NCBI GenBank assembly: GCA_964017045.1
Contig: OZ024808.1
Location: 5,783,284 to 5,847,283 of the forward strand
Direction of reading: 5' to 3'
From: Omphiscola glabra
Taxonomy: Eukaryota; Mollusca; Gastropoda; Lymnaeidae
Length of the DNA stretch: 64,000 bases
Shown piece by piece: positions 47,400 to 59,300 of the stretch. The first letter of the stretch is position 1. The number at the start of each line of letters is the position of its first letter. The translations under genes and the position numbers were made by a program. The notes beneath the pieces were generated by a model. That model worked only from the letters and a program-made list of their open reading frames with translations, made no database searches and was not told the origin of the DNA.

Positions 47400-47528
47400 T
47401 GGGAATTTGCAACATTAGCAAAAGCTAGAATCTGCATTGTCCTTGTCCTGCTGTAGCCAGTCTTTGAATTCAGGATCTTTAAACCATTTAACTTTTTTCT
47501 TTGAATTTTCCAAATTTGGTGAATCCAT
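47400..47528 (-). pseudogene. hAT transposase N-terminus with BED-type zinc finger relic
   Basis: From an ATG at 47528 the minus strand reads MDSPNLENSKKKVKWFKDPE and then FKDWLQQDKDNADSSFC, a stop, CCKFPMTNANW. WFKDPEFKDWL followed by a C-x2-C pair is the usual start of BED-finger hAT transposases. The stop inside the finger shows decay. Confidence 0.6.
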
Positions 47529-48479
47529 ACCTCACTTTGTACTTTTTTTTCGTATGGTTGTTAATGTCTAATAGTAATAGCCTAATGATAAAGTTTCCGA
47601 GCCCAACACCCCCCCCCCCCAATAATTTTATAATATTAATAGTCTATATCGATTTCGTTTGAGATTTTAACATTTATGATCAGTTTATTTATTGTTGAGA
47701 CTGTTCTATGCATATGGTGTACACGGTCAATTTGATAAATATTCAACACATGGATGTAATTTGTAAATCTTCAACGTAAAAAAAAATATTTTAAAAATTG
47801 TACTTCTTTAATTATTAACTGTTTAATACTTCACAATATTAACTTTAATTTCGAAAGATTTCTAATTTATTTATCAGTGGTTTTAAAAAGTAAAACCAAT
47901 CGTTATGCAGAAAATTAATTAATACAATTAATTTTTTCCTGGTTACTTAAAAAATTATTTTGCTCTATTTTCACTTTAATTTTTATCTCTTGTATTATTT
48001 GCGCTTTTTCCAAATACAGTAAGTAAAAAAATCTTCCCCTGTTAAGATTTCCCAAGGTTTTTCCTGATTTTCAAAATTATTCCCGAGCTCTCAATGGGGG
48101 TCGTCAATTCCCAAGATCTTGGGAAATTTCCCAAGGTTTGGTAGCACTGAAATTTCAGAACCTTTAACTTTTAGAATAAATACCCTTGAATGTATTGAAC
48201 AGTATTTATTTGGATATTTTCGTATTTTATTATTTTATAATTAATTTATTATCATTATTTATCTTTTCGTTAATAACGGGTGCAACGCACCGCATATCAT
48301 TTTTTAAATAACGTTAAAAGCTAGAACTTAACTGATTTCAAACCTTAAACTTAAAAAAAATTACACTGTCCCTGGTAAACGCGCTGACTCACTTCACTCA
48401 CAACTGGCCGGCCCTGCCGTTGCTTGGGGGTGTCGAACGGGGTCAACAGCCCAAGGCCAAGGCCCCAGGCTTTGTTATT

Positions 48480-48575
48480 GTTGAGATTGCCGGTAACAAA
48501 TGTATTTAAAAAGTTTTTCAAAATTAAAGTTGATGAAAACGTACTGGAGTTAACCACTTTAATCAGTCTCATGTT
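48480..48575 (+). pseudogene. Short hAT C-terminal relic
   Basis: Shares tttttcaaaattaaagttga and surrounding bases (ggtaacaa upstream, aatcagtct downstream) with the relic at 34785-34880. Too decayed to translate. Interrupted upstream by a GC-rich ggccggccctgcc segment. Confidence 0.35.
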
Positions 48576-48975
48576 TGGTTGAATGCATTTGAAGGGTTCA
48601 AGGGAAAAACCAGAGATGTCAATTTTTCGAAATTTGCAAGTTATCTCCCGTGTGGCTACACTTCATTCAATAGAAAAAGCAGCGTAGTCAATAAATAAAT
48701 ATTTAAAAAATTTAATATTTTGATACTTTTATGAGGAATTTTCAGACTTTATTATCATTTTTCTCAAAACTCTCAAAACCTGACATCACTGGTTTTTCCC
48801 TTGAGCCCTTCATTTGTCATTTTGTAAATTGAACGTGACATAGTTACCAAAATTGTCGATGAAAAGCTCTACCTTTTTCTAGGTTAACATAAGCTGCCCG
48901 ATTACAATCTTCCGAATATATTTGTTTTTCATTACGCATTCTTTTAGAACGTGTAGTAGTAACCCACAATATGCC

Positions 48976-49080
48976 AAGGGTTCGTCCATTAACTTCGTCA
49001 TCAATTTTTACGCAATTTTTTTACCCCCCCCCCTATTTGTCAACAACTGTCAATCTTTCAGTGACCCCCCCCCCCCCCCA
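48976..49080. repeat. Short dispersed repeat family C, copy 2
   Basis: Contains cgtccattaacttcgtcatc, tttacgcaatttttttaccc and two C-runs, matching 33042-33180. Confidence 0.5.
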
Positions 49081-49800
49081 GTGTGCGCTCTGTAAATATA
49101 CAATTTTTCAATTTGGTGTCACCCCCTAGGATGGTGTCTAATGGGACCCGGGTGCGAATGGCAGCGCTGCGTGTCCTGGTCCATTTTGACTCAAATCTAT
49201 TCGGATGTCATTTGTGGTAGTTTATTATAGTTAAACTGAAGAATTAAGTTTACAAATATATAGTCCATTCAATTATCTTTCATTTGATACCTCATTTTGT
49301 CTTACAAACACAACAATAATATTTTTAATAGTTTTTTAATCCTAACCTCTCACTTCTGGTACCCGGGTACGAATAGCCACTTCGATAATTTTACTTGCTT
49401 GCTGACGCTGTTGCTAGTTTGACTGTATGTGTAGTTCAAGTATGACTTGAGTATCTTATAATATTACAATTTATAGCTTGCTGAAACTGTGGTTCTTGTT
49501 TATTTGTGTGCTGTCCCTGCTAGCGCGATCATCTTGTGTATTGTATATTTGCTTAAATTGTGATTGTGGTTTTTTTTTTTATAAAGTTATAATTTGCTGA
49601 AACTTTGCTTTTCTTTGTATGGTATTTTGGTGACCATTGTACGAAATTAACATACAACCACATAAACATGTCTAATTTGCATTCTATGGTACATGTGTAA
49701 CATACCTGCAGCGTTGGTATGTTCAATTTGAAGATTTTGAAATATTTTATTGAGTGACTTTGAAAGTGTTCTATTCCCGTGACAACGTAAAAAGAAGTGT

Positions 49801-50055
49801 CACATATGTAAATGAAATCTTCCCAGGGAAAATTGTTGATTGCGAGCTCTTTGATGAGTTAGCTTATGTGAAACAATTATTGTCACCTGCTGAGCTGGAA
49901 GAATGGAAACTCGCAAAACATTTCTAAAAAATGTGCAAATATTTCTACAGCTCATAGTTATTGATCTACCTTCTGTACATTTGCAACTACAACTTAAGAT
50001 TTCATTCAGCCTTCCCGACACCAATGCATCCGTCAGGAACGTCATTTGGGTAGGG
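49801..50055 (+). pseudogene. hAT transposase fragment
   Basis: The plus strand reads EIFPGKIVDCELFDELAYVK, LLSPAELEEWK, then after a stop and frame change LPSVHLQLQLKISFSLPDTN, ASV. The last part resembles the start of the hAT dimerisation region (LxIxLxLPVTNAS). It stops at a C-run near 50060. It overlaps in content with the better copy at 51974, so these are two different copies. Confidence 0.5.
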
Positions 50056-50305
50056 CATTCCCCCCCCCCCCCCCACGAATTCGCAGGTTTTATTTACATT
50101 GCTATGTACTGTGGCTCCTCCAGAAATTAACTACAGTTATCATCAAGCCTACCCCCCCCCCCCCCCCATGAAAAAAATTGAAATGACGTCCCTGGCACCG
50201 ATGTCGCCTGAGCAAATGTAGTCATGTTCATTTTTACAAATTGCATTTGTTTTTTTTATCGCATACAGTCTCGTCCGTCAGTCTTGGGTTGGATTCCGGT
50301 CAAAT

Positions 50306-50830
50306 ACGGTCCCAGAAGAGCCACATTAGACGGTCCCAGTAGAGCCACATTAGAGGGTCCCAGTAGAGCCACATTAGACGGTCCCAGGAGAGCCACATTA
50401 GACGGTCCCAGGAGAGCCACATTAGACGGTCCCAGTAGAGCCATATTAGACGGTCCCAGTAGAGCCACATTAGAGGGTCCCAGTAGAGCCACATTAGACG
50501 GTCCCAGGAGAGCCACATTAGACGGTCCCAGGAGAGCCACATTAGACGGTCCCAGTAGAGCCATATTAGACGGTCCCAGGAGAGCCACATTAGACGGTCC
50601 CAGTAGAGCCACATTAGACGGTCCCAGTAGAGCCACATTAGACGGTCCCAGTAGGCCCACATTAGATGGTCCTAGTAGAGCCACATTAGATGTGTTCAGT
50701 AGAGTCACATTAGACGTGTCCAGTAGAGCCACATTAGACGGTCCTAGTAGAGCCACATTAGACGTGTCCAGTAGAGCCACATTAGACGTGTCCAGTAGAG
50801 CCACATTAGACGTGTCTAGTAGAGTAATGT
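50306..50830 (+). repeat. 24-bp minisatellite abutting a LINE fragment, about 22 copies
   Basis: Unit cggtcccagtagagccacat + taga, with gtgtcc/gtgttc variants at the right end. The 24-bp period keeps plus (DGPSRATL) and minus (LLGPSNVA) frames open; the minus frame even runs on into the LINE. These are not genes. Confidence 0.93.
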
Positions 50831-51681
50831 TTGCTGTCTGTAGCGACTGGGGGTTCCGCTTTCCTCTCATTCCAGAGAGATTTCCTAGTAAGTTCCACAT
50901 TTTTCTTCCGTCTTGGAGGTCGAGCTTTTCACATGCACTTACCCATTTTGACTTTTTCGCTTTTTGGACAGCCACTCGGACTTCGGCCGTTAGACGGTTG
51001 TAGCGTGCACGAGCAGCAAGCGTTTTCCGTTTCGCGGCTTTTTTTCGGGCTTGCGCTCTTAGCTTCACAAGTTCTTCCATGTCCCTGTTCCAGTAGGACC
51101 TGGATTTTTTCTTTCCGTCCGTCCTGGGGATTATCTTTCGGGCGATCTCTAGAATGGTACCATTGAACCTCTCGAAGGCAACATCGATGTCTTTGGCCTC
51201 GACATCCAGCAGACTGAGCTTGGCCTCTGTCTGTTGCTCGTTTTTGCTCGTACTCGCCCCATCTGGCTTTCCGGAAGAGCCAGTGTCGCTTTTCAAATCG
51301 TGCTTTGGTCGTGCCGAGAGCAATCTCTAGTAAGATGGGAAGATAGTCACTCCCTATTTCGTTCAATACTTCCAGACGCTGACTGGTCATGAGGTCGGCT
51401 GAAATTAGAGTCAGGTCTGGTGCTATGTCCAGTATGGCGTAGAGTGGGCGCACTCTCTCCGTCCTGTAACCTAAAGAGATTTGTCTCAAGGCAGACCTCT
51501 TCCACGTGTTTGCCTGACGCATTCCGTTCTGGATAACCCCCGACATGGGGGACTGGGCGTTAAAATCTCCTGCTATGATCGTCTCAGAGAAGCCCGTCCT
51601 CCTCCCCCCCCCCCCCCCCCCCCGGATAGGAAGTGTGATTGGGTTGCGAGGAGTATTGTAAACATTCGACACGGCGAACAT
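50831..51681 (-). mobile_element. LINE internal fragment (endonuclease C-terminal half and linker)
   Basis: Aligns with 62472-63300 of the LINE at the window end. On the minus strand it reads SNVYNTPRNPITLPIRG, TIIAGDFNAQSPM, PDLTLISADLMTSQRLEVL, GSDYLPILLEIALG, then KSKWVSACEKLDLQDGRKMW and NLLGNLSGM. The catalytic His of the SDH motif is Tyr. A C-run of about 20 at 51603-51623 replaces a short C tract of the other copy. Truncated at both ends; its 3' side passes directly into the 24-bp minisatellite. Confidence 0.85.
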
Positions 51682-51689
51682 TTAATAGA

Positions 51690-52403
51690 TGGGAGATACT
51701 GGAGTATATTGATCGCATTCATTCTGAACCCATGTAGAGTCTGCTATCAGCCATTGAAGACGATTTATTGGTGTCCGTTCCAAAATTAACCTCTTGCTAT
51801 GAGTTATCAGAAGAAGAACTTTTAAAGAAATACCATGGCTTAGAAGACACCTAAAGGCAGCTGATATTGAAATTCACAAAGTCATAGAGTGGTCAATATA
51901 TAATGATTTCAAATTCAAAGCTGAATGGAACTTCCAAGAATCTATTCCAATACTCTCGCTAAGCCGCCTTCAATTGTTTCTTGCGATTTGTGTGTCTGTG
52001 GCTTCATGTGAGAGGAGCTTTTCAAAACTAAGGCTTATTAAGCACTATTTACGATCCACCATGGGACAGTCAAGGATTTCTGATCTGGCTATACGATCAA
52101 TTGAAAGTGATACGTTGAAGGATATTGGTGTTAATCAAGTCATTTACAGGTTTTCAGCTTTGAAGACCAGGAAAGGAATTTTTTTAATCTAAAGTAAACT
52201 CAATGTAACAATAACTAAAACTTAATGTTGTTACAGTTCTTAAATACATTTAACTTTTGACCTTCAATTAATTTGTTTTTGTTCTTGTCATTGTTATACT
52301 GTAGAATCAATTTAACAAGAAGAAATCCATCGTGGAAGCCGGGGGATGGGGTGACACCATGAGTTTACCGCACTGGGTGACACCAACCCTAGCTACGCCA
52401 CTG
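51690..52403 (+). mobile_element. hAT element 3' part with transposase dimerisation domain
   Basis: Plus-strand coding gives KAEWNFQESIPILSLSRLQL and then VSVASCERSFSKLRLIKHYL, RSTMGQSRISDLAIRSIES, ending about 52192. CERSFSKLRLIKxYLRSTM is the hallmark of the hAT C-terminal dimerisation domain. The right terminus ctagctacgccactg ends at 52403 and is of the CAGTGGCGTAGC family. The left end was not found; a ggtgtcacccc block near 49114 may belong to it. Confidence 0.8.
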
Positions 52404-52477
52404 GCTAGACTAGTTGGATAGTGCTATTAGTTAGTACTAGTTGCAGTAGTAGCTAGTGTAAGTAAACCTAAAAAAAA

Positions 52478-52585
52478 CCTTGCAACCAGTAAAGTAACCT
52501 CTTCAAAACAAAGCACAGAAACATTAACATTAATAGGGTACATTGTCATTGATCGTTGGCCCTCAACATATAGAAGAAGAAGTTG
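52478..52585 (+). mobile_element. LINE 3' tail fragment
   Basis: Contains ttgcaaccagtaaagtaacc and tgatcgttggccctcaacat, ending tatagaagaagaag, matching the tail of the LINE fragment at about 19430-19525. Confidence 0.65.
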
Positions 52586-52984
52586 GATAATTTATTGAAC
52601 GTAGCAATCCGACACCATCTGGATTTAAAATATAACACAGCGTCGATTCATCTGTATTTCTTTATCACGTTACGTTTGCTTTTCGAACATTATAAAAGGC
52701 AGGTGTACGGTACAAGATTTCCTTACTTAACTGTTTTTGTTCCTCTTCAATTGACAATGCACATTTTCTCGCGGTATTAATAGAGCGCAAGGTCGGTGCA
52801 TGTGTAACATAAGGTAAACGGGACTGAGCCGAGTAAAGATCTACTGAATTAGGCTCATTATATACTGTTAGCTTTTATTTCTTCAAAACTTTGTAATTTT
52901 AATATTTATGTGTAATTTACATTAACATCAACGATATTATACTCTTTGTTATTTTTATATAAATATTTCTATAGTATTCCTTAT

Positions 52985-53833
52985 TAACGTTGGACATAGT
53001 CTTATTACAGTCATCCACCTTATTGACGTTGGACATAGTCTTATTACAGTCATCCACCTTATTGACGTTGGACATAGTCTTATTACAGTCATCCACCTTA
53101 TTGACGTTGGACATAGTCTTATTACAGTCATCCACCTTATTGACGTTGGACATAGTCTTATTACAGTCATCCACCTTATTGACGTTGGACATAGTCTTAT
53201 TACAGTCATCCACCTTATTGACGTTGGACATAGTCTTATTACAGTCATCCACCTTATTGACGTTGGAAATAGTCTTATTACAGTCATCCACCTTATTGAC
53301 GTTGGACATAGTCTTATTACAGTCATCCACCTTATTGACGTTGGACATAGTCTTATTACAGTCATCCACCTTATTGACGTTGGACATAGTCTTATTACAG
53401 TCATCCACCTTATTGACGTTGGACATAGTCTTATTACAGTCATCCACCTTATTGACGTTGGACATAGTCTTATTACAGTCATCCACCTTATTGACGTTGG
53501 ACATAGTCTTATTACAGTCATCCACCTTATTGACGTTGGACATAGTCTTATTACAGTCATCCACCTTATTGACGTTGGACATAGTCTTATTACAGTCATC
53601 CACCTTATTAACGTTGGACATAGTCTTATTACAGTCATCCACCTTATTAACGTTGGACATAGTCTTATTACAGTCATCCACCTTATTGACGTTGGACATA
53701 GTCTTATTACAGTCATCCACCTTATTGACGTTGGACATAGTCTTATTACAGTCATCCACCTTATTGACGTTGGACATAGTCTTATTACAGTCATCCACCT
53801 TATTGACGTTGGACATAGTCTTATTACAGTCAT
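52985..53833 (+). repeat. 39-bp minisatellite abutting a LINE 3' end, about 22 copies
   Basis: Unit ttattacagtcatccacctt + attgacgttggacatagtc, very homogeneous (one ggaaat variant near 53270, attaacg variants at the left edge and near 53610-53650). Because 39 is divisible by 3 and stops are absent, three frames of 306-335 codons are open over the two strands. It passes directly into LINE sequence at about 53835. Confidence 0.95.
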
Positions 53834-53834
53834 C

Positions 53835-54198
53835 ATTCTCTTTCTGTGCCCCCAAAAAATGTAATTCTCTTTCACTACATATTCGCAATATACCGACCAT
53901 TACAGCGTTCAAAACATCACTCAAAACACATCTCTTTAAACTCTGCTATCCTGACTAATCTCTCCCCCCCCCCCCTCGACCGATAAACGATGCTGCTGGG
54001 TGCCGTCCATGGCTTGACATGTAAATAGTAATGGAATGGTTGGAGTGAATCTACATTTGCTTTGTTTTATTTAATTAATGTATGTTAATTTTTAAGTTCA
54101 TGATTATATTTGTTAAATTGTATATACAGCGTGGTGAGACCAGCCCTAGGCTGGGGTACCTCGCTATAGAAAACTACTACTAATAATAATAATAATCC
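53835..54198 (+). mobile_element. LINE 3' fragment, ATT-type tail
   Basis: The plus strand reads SFSFCAPKKCNSLSLHIRNI and PTITAFKTSLKTHLF, the end of a LINE RT, then a 3' UTR containing gatgctgctgggtgccgtcc and cctaggctggggtacctcgc and a taataataataat tail. Same family as 56577-57262 (opposite strand). Confidence 0.8.
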
Positions 54199-55490
54199 AG
54201 GCTCGACTCACATCAACCTGATCGTTATCAAAAAATTAAAACCTTTATTTTAATGTTTGTGTTTGCAACACGAGTCAGATGTAGACCAACAAACATCTAC
54301 TTAGTGACTGAGCTGTGGAAACAAATATCTTCAAAGGGTTCAAAGTTTACCAGCCCCCATGCCACTCACAGATGGTCAAGTGGATTGTACTTTGCTCTGC
54401 GCTAGGACTTGGCAGTGTAAGGACAAAGACCTCTATTAAATGATCACAAACTAATTACGTGTGTAGAGTTATCTATGAGTGCAATCGCATCTTGGGTCAT
54501 TGATTCTCATTTGCATATTATAGAGCTATGCCTGCCAGGTGGTGGAGTCCATAGAGGGTTTACCTACTTGGGTCGCCCGCTCCACTCAGCCCCCCCTCCC
54601 CCAAACTAGGAGAGGGAAGGATACCAATTCATTGACTTTTAAATTAGACCATCTAAACGTTTCACATTTTTAAAATGACGTCATTCACATTTTACCTTAT
54701 GTAATTTCTCAAACGTGTATTTATTTTTTTTAAAGACATACTCTAACATTTGCAAAACTAAAACAATTTTAAAATTAGAATCCATTTCTTTTTCTTTCCA
54801 ATTTTACAATTTAAAATGCATTGTAACTTTTGTAGCGGGTGTGAGACTTGAGGGTTGCAGAATACAAAAAATGTTGGGAATGCCCTGCCCGAGAGGGTTT
54901 CTCTCTCCCCTTGTGGTTTGTCAAAACACACGGAAACAATTATATAGATGAATCTGTATTTATCGCCCTTGCACCAAAAAGTTTTGAAATTGTTTATAAT
55001 TTGAAGAGATCAGGGAACAATAACTAGTTCTACTTTAAATGTAAATTAAATTTTTTAAAATAAAGATAGCAGGTGCCTAAAGAAAATTAACATTTTTTAA
55101 AATTTAGATATTAAAAAATAAAACAGCATAATTAAATGAATCAAATCTATTTTATACATTTGAAATATATTTGATGAATTTGAAAAAATATTACCAGACT
55201 ATATATGACATATATTTAACTATATTTGATTTTTTAAAAAACAACAACTTTGCATTATACAAATAATTTGATGGCCAAAGAGTAATGTCTTTATGTATAA
55301 ATTTTTAGCACAGTCTATTTTTGTGTTTTGATCTCATGTCTAATCTAGAAGCCGCAGCTTGAATTAGTCTCTACTCTGTTAGCATTAGCTCCATGAACCT
55401 TTATGACGGAGTAGCCACTCAGACTCGGCTGATAAGCGCCAGATAGATGAAGACAAAATCAAGGGAATGATTGGCCTAATGTGCGCGAAT
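54199..55490. other. Intergenic DNA 5' of the NRF-6-like gene
   Basis: AT-rich, no exon recognised. The 78-codon frame at 54715-54951 has no known domain. Confidence 0.4.
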
Positions 55491-55491
55491 A

Positions 55492-55540
55492 TGACGTCAT
55501 CATCATTATTTATCAGATGTCACGTGACAGGGTCTATAAG
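55492..55540 (+). promoter_or_regulatory. Putative promoter: CRE, E-box, TATA-like box
   Basis: tgacgtca (55492-55499) is a full CRE palindrome, cacgtg (55521-55526) an E-box and tctataag (55533-55540) a TATA-like element, all about 150-200 bp upstream of the NRF-6-like start codon. Transcription would start near 55565. Motif-based only. Confidence 0.5.
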
Positions 55541-55688
55541 CCAGAGTTCCAGTGGACTGATATTTCATTGTTCACATGCAAGTGTATACCTCACCCAGAT
55601 GATAACCAGCACCGCTCTTACAAAAGTCCTTTAAAACACAAGTAGAAAATAAATCACGATTTTCAAAAATCATATACTTGATGTAAGG

Positions 55689-56301
55689 ATGGCGTGTCTG
55701 GAAATGTCTGCGGTTAAATTCGTTAACTTTCTGTGTTTTGTGTTACTATCGTCAGGTGTTGTTCTCAGTGATCCGCAGTCAGGAAGCTATCTGAGAATTT
55801 TTGGCGAAATCAACGGTTTAGGGAGAGTCAAGTCCAGCAAAGTTTACACAGAATCTCTCAAGGCATTCAACATTCTTCTGTCTGGTCAACAGTTAGTCGG
55901 TCCCATGGGTCATATCGGAAGCTGGTTTCTTGTGAGAGCTGACCAGACTCGGCCGACCACTTCAAATGATACGGAAATATCCAAGTTCCATAGAGTCGCT
56001 GATGATGAAATTTCTGCTAAATACAGAGCCGTAAGAGATGTATCAGGCAACATTAAGTTTGATATATCAACTTCCAACACAGTCATCAACACATCCAGCA
56101 GTCAAGTTGATGTAACATCAACTCCTAATACAGTCAACACATCCAGCAGTCAAGTCGATGCATCATCAGCAATTATAATTACCAGTACAGTCTTCACAAA
56201 TTCAGCCACAACGAGAGTGACAGCCAAAAAAACGACATGCAATGGAGATGTGGAGCGTCTTTTAAACAGTTTAGCTAACATGGAAGACTGGGCCCTGCAG
56301 T
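55689..56301 (+). CDS. NRF-6-like exon 1
   Basis: ATG at 55689 (context ggatggc); a second in-frame ATG is at codon 6, still before the signal peptide. Ends CTGCAGT with donor gtgagt, one base into a Leu codon. 613 bp. Confidence 0.85.
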
Positions 56302-59300
56302 GTGAGTAATACAAAAAATACATCTGCTGTGTTGAATCGTAGTGAAACCTATTGCCTGTTAATTTGAAGCTACTTTTTTCATGCACTATTACATCTAACG
56401 TTTTAATTCACTTTGTAACGGTCACATGTATTTCATCAGTGAATGTCTCATTATTACGGACTGTTATTAGTAGAGAATTCTATCTCTTAGTTTAGTCTAT
56501 TGGCTCGTTTCAAAACAGTCCATAATAAAGGACGATACCAAAGTTTAAAAACAATAACAAATAGAACAATACACAAAGTCAGGGTTAATTATTATTATTA
56601 TTATTATTATTAGTTGTCTTATATAGCGCGGTACCCCAGCCTAGGGCTAGGCTCATCGCGCTGTACATAAAAATATTAGAAAAAAAGACATAATCGTGAC
56701 AATAAAATAAAATACATTTATGTAATAAAGAACAGCTGTATAGAGACAAAACAAAAACTAATGCATATTCACCCCATCCACCACAGAACTTTTACATGAC
56801 AAGCCATGGACGGCGGCCAGCAGCATCGTTTATCGGTCAGATGTGGGGAATCAGTCGGGGTAGTAGAGTTTAAAGAGCTGTGTTTTGAGTGCAGTTTTGA
56901 AGGCTGTGATGGTTGATATATTGCGGATGTGTAGTGGAAGAGAATTCCATTGTTTGGGGGCACAGTAAGAGAAAGATCTTTCACCGTATGTTTTTGTGCG
57001 AGTCTTGGGGACAGAAAGAATGCGCCCGTCTGCGGAGGAGCGAAGCTGTCGAAGGGGTGAATAGACTGAGAGAAGTTCGGTTAGATAGGAAGGGCAGGAA
57101 TTCGAGAAAAAGTTGTGGCAGAGAACAGAGGGTTTATAGTCAATCCGTGCTTGTACAGGGAGCCAATGAAGTGAATGAAGTAGTGGTGGGACGAGATCAC
57201 GTTTTTTTGCCTTTAAAACTAGCCTAGCAGCTGAGTTTTGAACCTTTTGTAGTTTTTGTAAGAAGGGTTTTTAATAAGTTTTAATGTGTGAATTTCAATG
57301 AATTACAAACACAAGAGAATATGATTAAAATTATTAACTTGCAGTATAGCTGGTACCGTTACTGTATGTAAAAATACAATGAGTTAAAGTTGTACAATGA
57401 AAAGAAAATCTACACACAACAAAGCACTGTCTAGTAGTAAATAATGACACACTGCACGTCTCGTGATAAAGGAAAGGATCTCCCTTCATTCAGTCGTTCA
57501 GCTTTTTATATTCTGTTCCAGACGGTCATTCTCGAAATAGATTACGCATTGTAACTGCTTCTCGCATTCTCGAGATCATTCTACAATGTTTGAATGAAAC
57601 GGACAATACTTAAGTGTTGTAGTAAACAAGGGGAAAGTTTTGATAGCCACACCTCAAAACGGCCTCGATTGTAAGAGGTCATGCACGTGGAAAGCGGGCA
57701 AAGCGTGCACCAAAACACGTCATCCTTCATAACACTCATGCATATCTTTTGTCACTGTAACATGTATTTCATCAGTAACTGTCACAGGTATTTCATCTTT
57801 CAATGTCACATGTATTTCCTATGACAATATCAAATGTATTTCATCTGTCACTGTCATGTGTATTTCATATTTCATCCGATAGTGGCAAACTCTCGATACT
57901 GCGTGTTCGCCTTGAGACTTAAGGAAAGCGCACTTTCACATTTGCTGGTCCAAACATTTGGAACACCCTTCCTGACGCTCTCAGAAACAGCCAGACGCTG
58001 GAGTCCATCAAAACAAATTTAAAAACTAATCTATTTTGCAAACACCTGCTGGGGTGATGTTGTCTACCCTCTTTTCCAGCTAGTTATTATCTCCCAGCTT
58101 TGTTTTTGTATCGCGCTTCGAGCCTTTGGGGATGAAGCGTGAATTTTCAAATGAACTTTATTATTATTATTATTACTATCACACAAAAAAGTATTTCGTC
58201 TATCACATCATGTATTTCAGTATTTGACTCCTGGGGTAAACCTGGCCCTTCTATCCTAGAAGGTCGTTTTAACTTTGTTGGTAATTACAGACAGTGCCGT
58301 AGCACAAGAGCACCACCTTTAGATGGAGGTAATGGCTTCACTGGCAACTACTGTGTACTGACCCTGACACAGGTGACAAATCAGGTAACAGATAGTCTAA
58401 GTTTTATACAATGGCGTAGCTATGGTAAGTGCCGCCCAAGGTGGGCAGACATTTTTAACGCCCCTGCCACAGAAAAAACTAAGCAGTTGGCCGGCCCCTC
58501 CACATTCCTTCTGATATTACAGTAAACATCTCAACCAAGGACCCATACCAGGCTTAACACATTTGAATCAACAAATCTCAAACTACTTTTCCAGTTTCAT
58601 TTTCAAGTCATATTGAACTGCCGACACAATGAGCCCCAGACAAAAACATCTTGTACATGTCACTCAGTACAAACTCTTATAAAGTACACTGAGACATCAT
58701 GTCACTCAGTACAAACACAGGGTAGGGATCATGATTACAAGTTGCCGTTAAGGGATATGAGGCGAGAGGCTGTGGTGGAAGCCTCTGGCCGATGATTCTA
58801 AATATGCAGCCCTGAGAAAGCTGCTCCTAGGCAACCGTTTCGTCCCAGCTACTTTGCGAATTAGTTGCGAGGTGGAAACCCGCTGTAGAATCCCTCTTAG
58901 AGGGCGTCCGATGCTTCCCCGGGACGGGTGGAGGGAGATATTAGAACGTTAATTTACCATCCCGGCCCCTAGGAAAGTGGACTGCGGACGCTTTAAGCGC
59001 AGCGTCTTCGGTCGACCAGATGTCTCCGGGCGATCGAGCGGTTGCTGGTGGGGACGTTTCACGCCCGAGGAGCTCTCTGACGTTCCCCCGCACGGCCCGA
59101 CGTCGGGGAAACCCGGCGCCTGGCAGGTGTGGGTGGGCGCCAGGGAGGGCATAAGGAGCGCGAGCTCGACGGCCCGCTGACGCCATTTCCTAATGAGATA
59201 TTTCAGTACAAACACTTATAAAGTACACTGAGACATCGTGTCGATCAGTACAAACACTTATAAAGTACACTGAGACATCGTATGATAAACATATCCACAG

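Larger units (their letters stand above)
44455..48149 (-). mobile_element. BED-finger hAT element, degraded, about 3.7 kb
   Basis: The right end near 48095-48149 (ttcccaagatcttgggaaat ... ggtttggtagcactg) and the left part at 44455-44520 (ctgccactcac ... aaacttcccaagattt) are loosely inverted. Two transposase relics between them are on the minus strand: a BED-type N-terminus at 47528-47400 and a C-terminal piece at 46926-46650. The left boundary is uncertain and no target duplication was found. A minisatellite and a MITE have since entered it. The remaining interior (about 44520-46640) is AT-rich with no recognisable coding. Confidence 0.5.

Noticed and set aside
50256..51323. 355-codon minus-strand frame across the 24-bp array and LINE
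   Set aside because: It is a chance fusion of an array frame (LLGPSNVA repeats) with a truncated LINE fragment; no start context or complete domain.
52917..53958. ORFs of 306-335 codons in three frames
   Set aside because: All arise from a stop-free 39-bp unit whose length is divisible by three.
58410..58530. Complete hAT MITE starting caatggcgtagctatgg
   Set aside because: The left-type end is recognisable but no matching right end was found.
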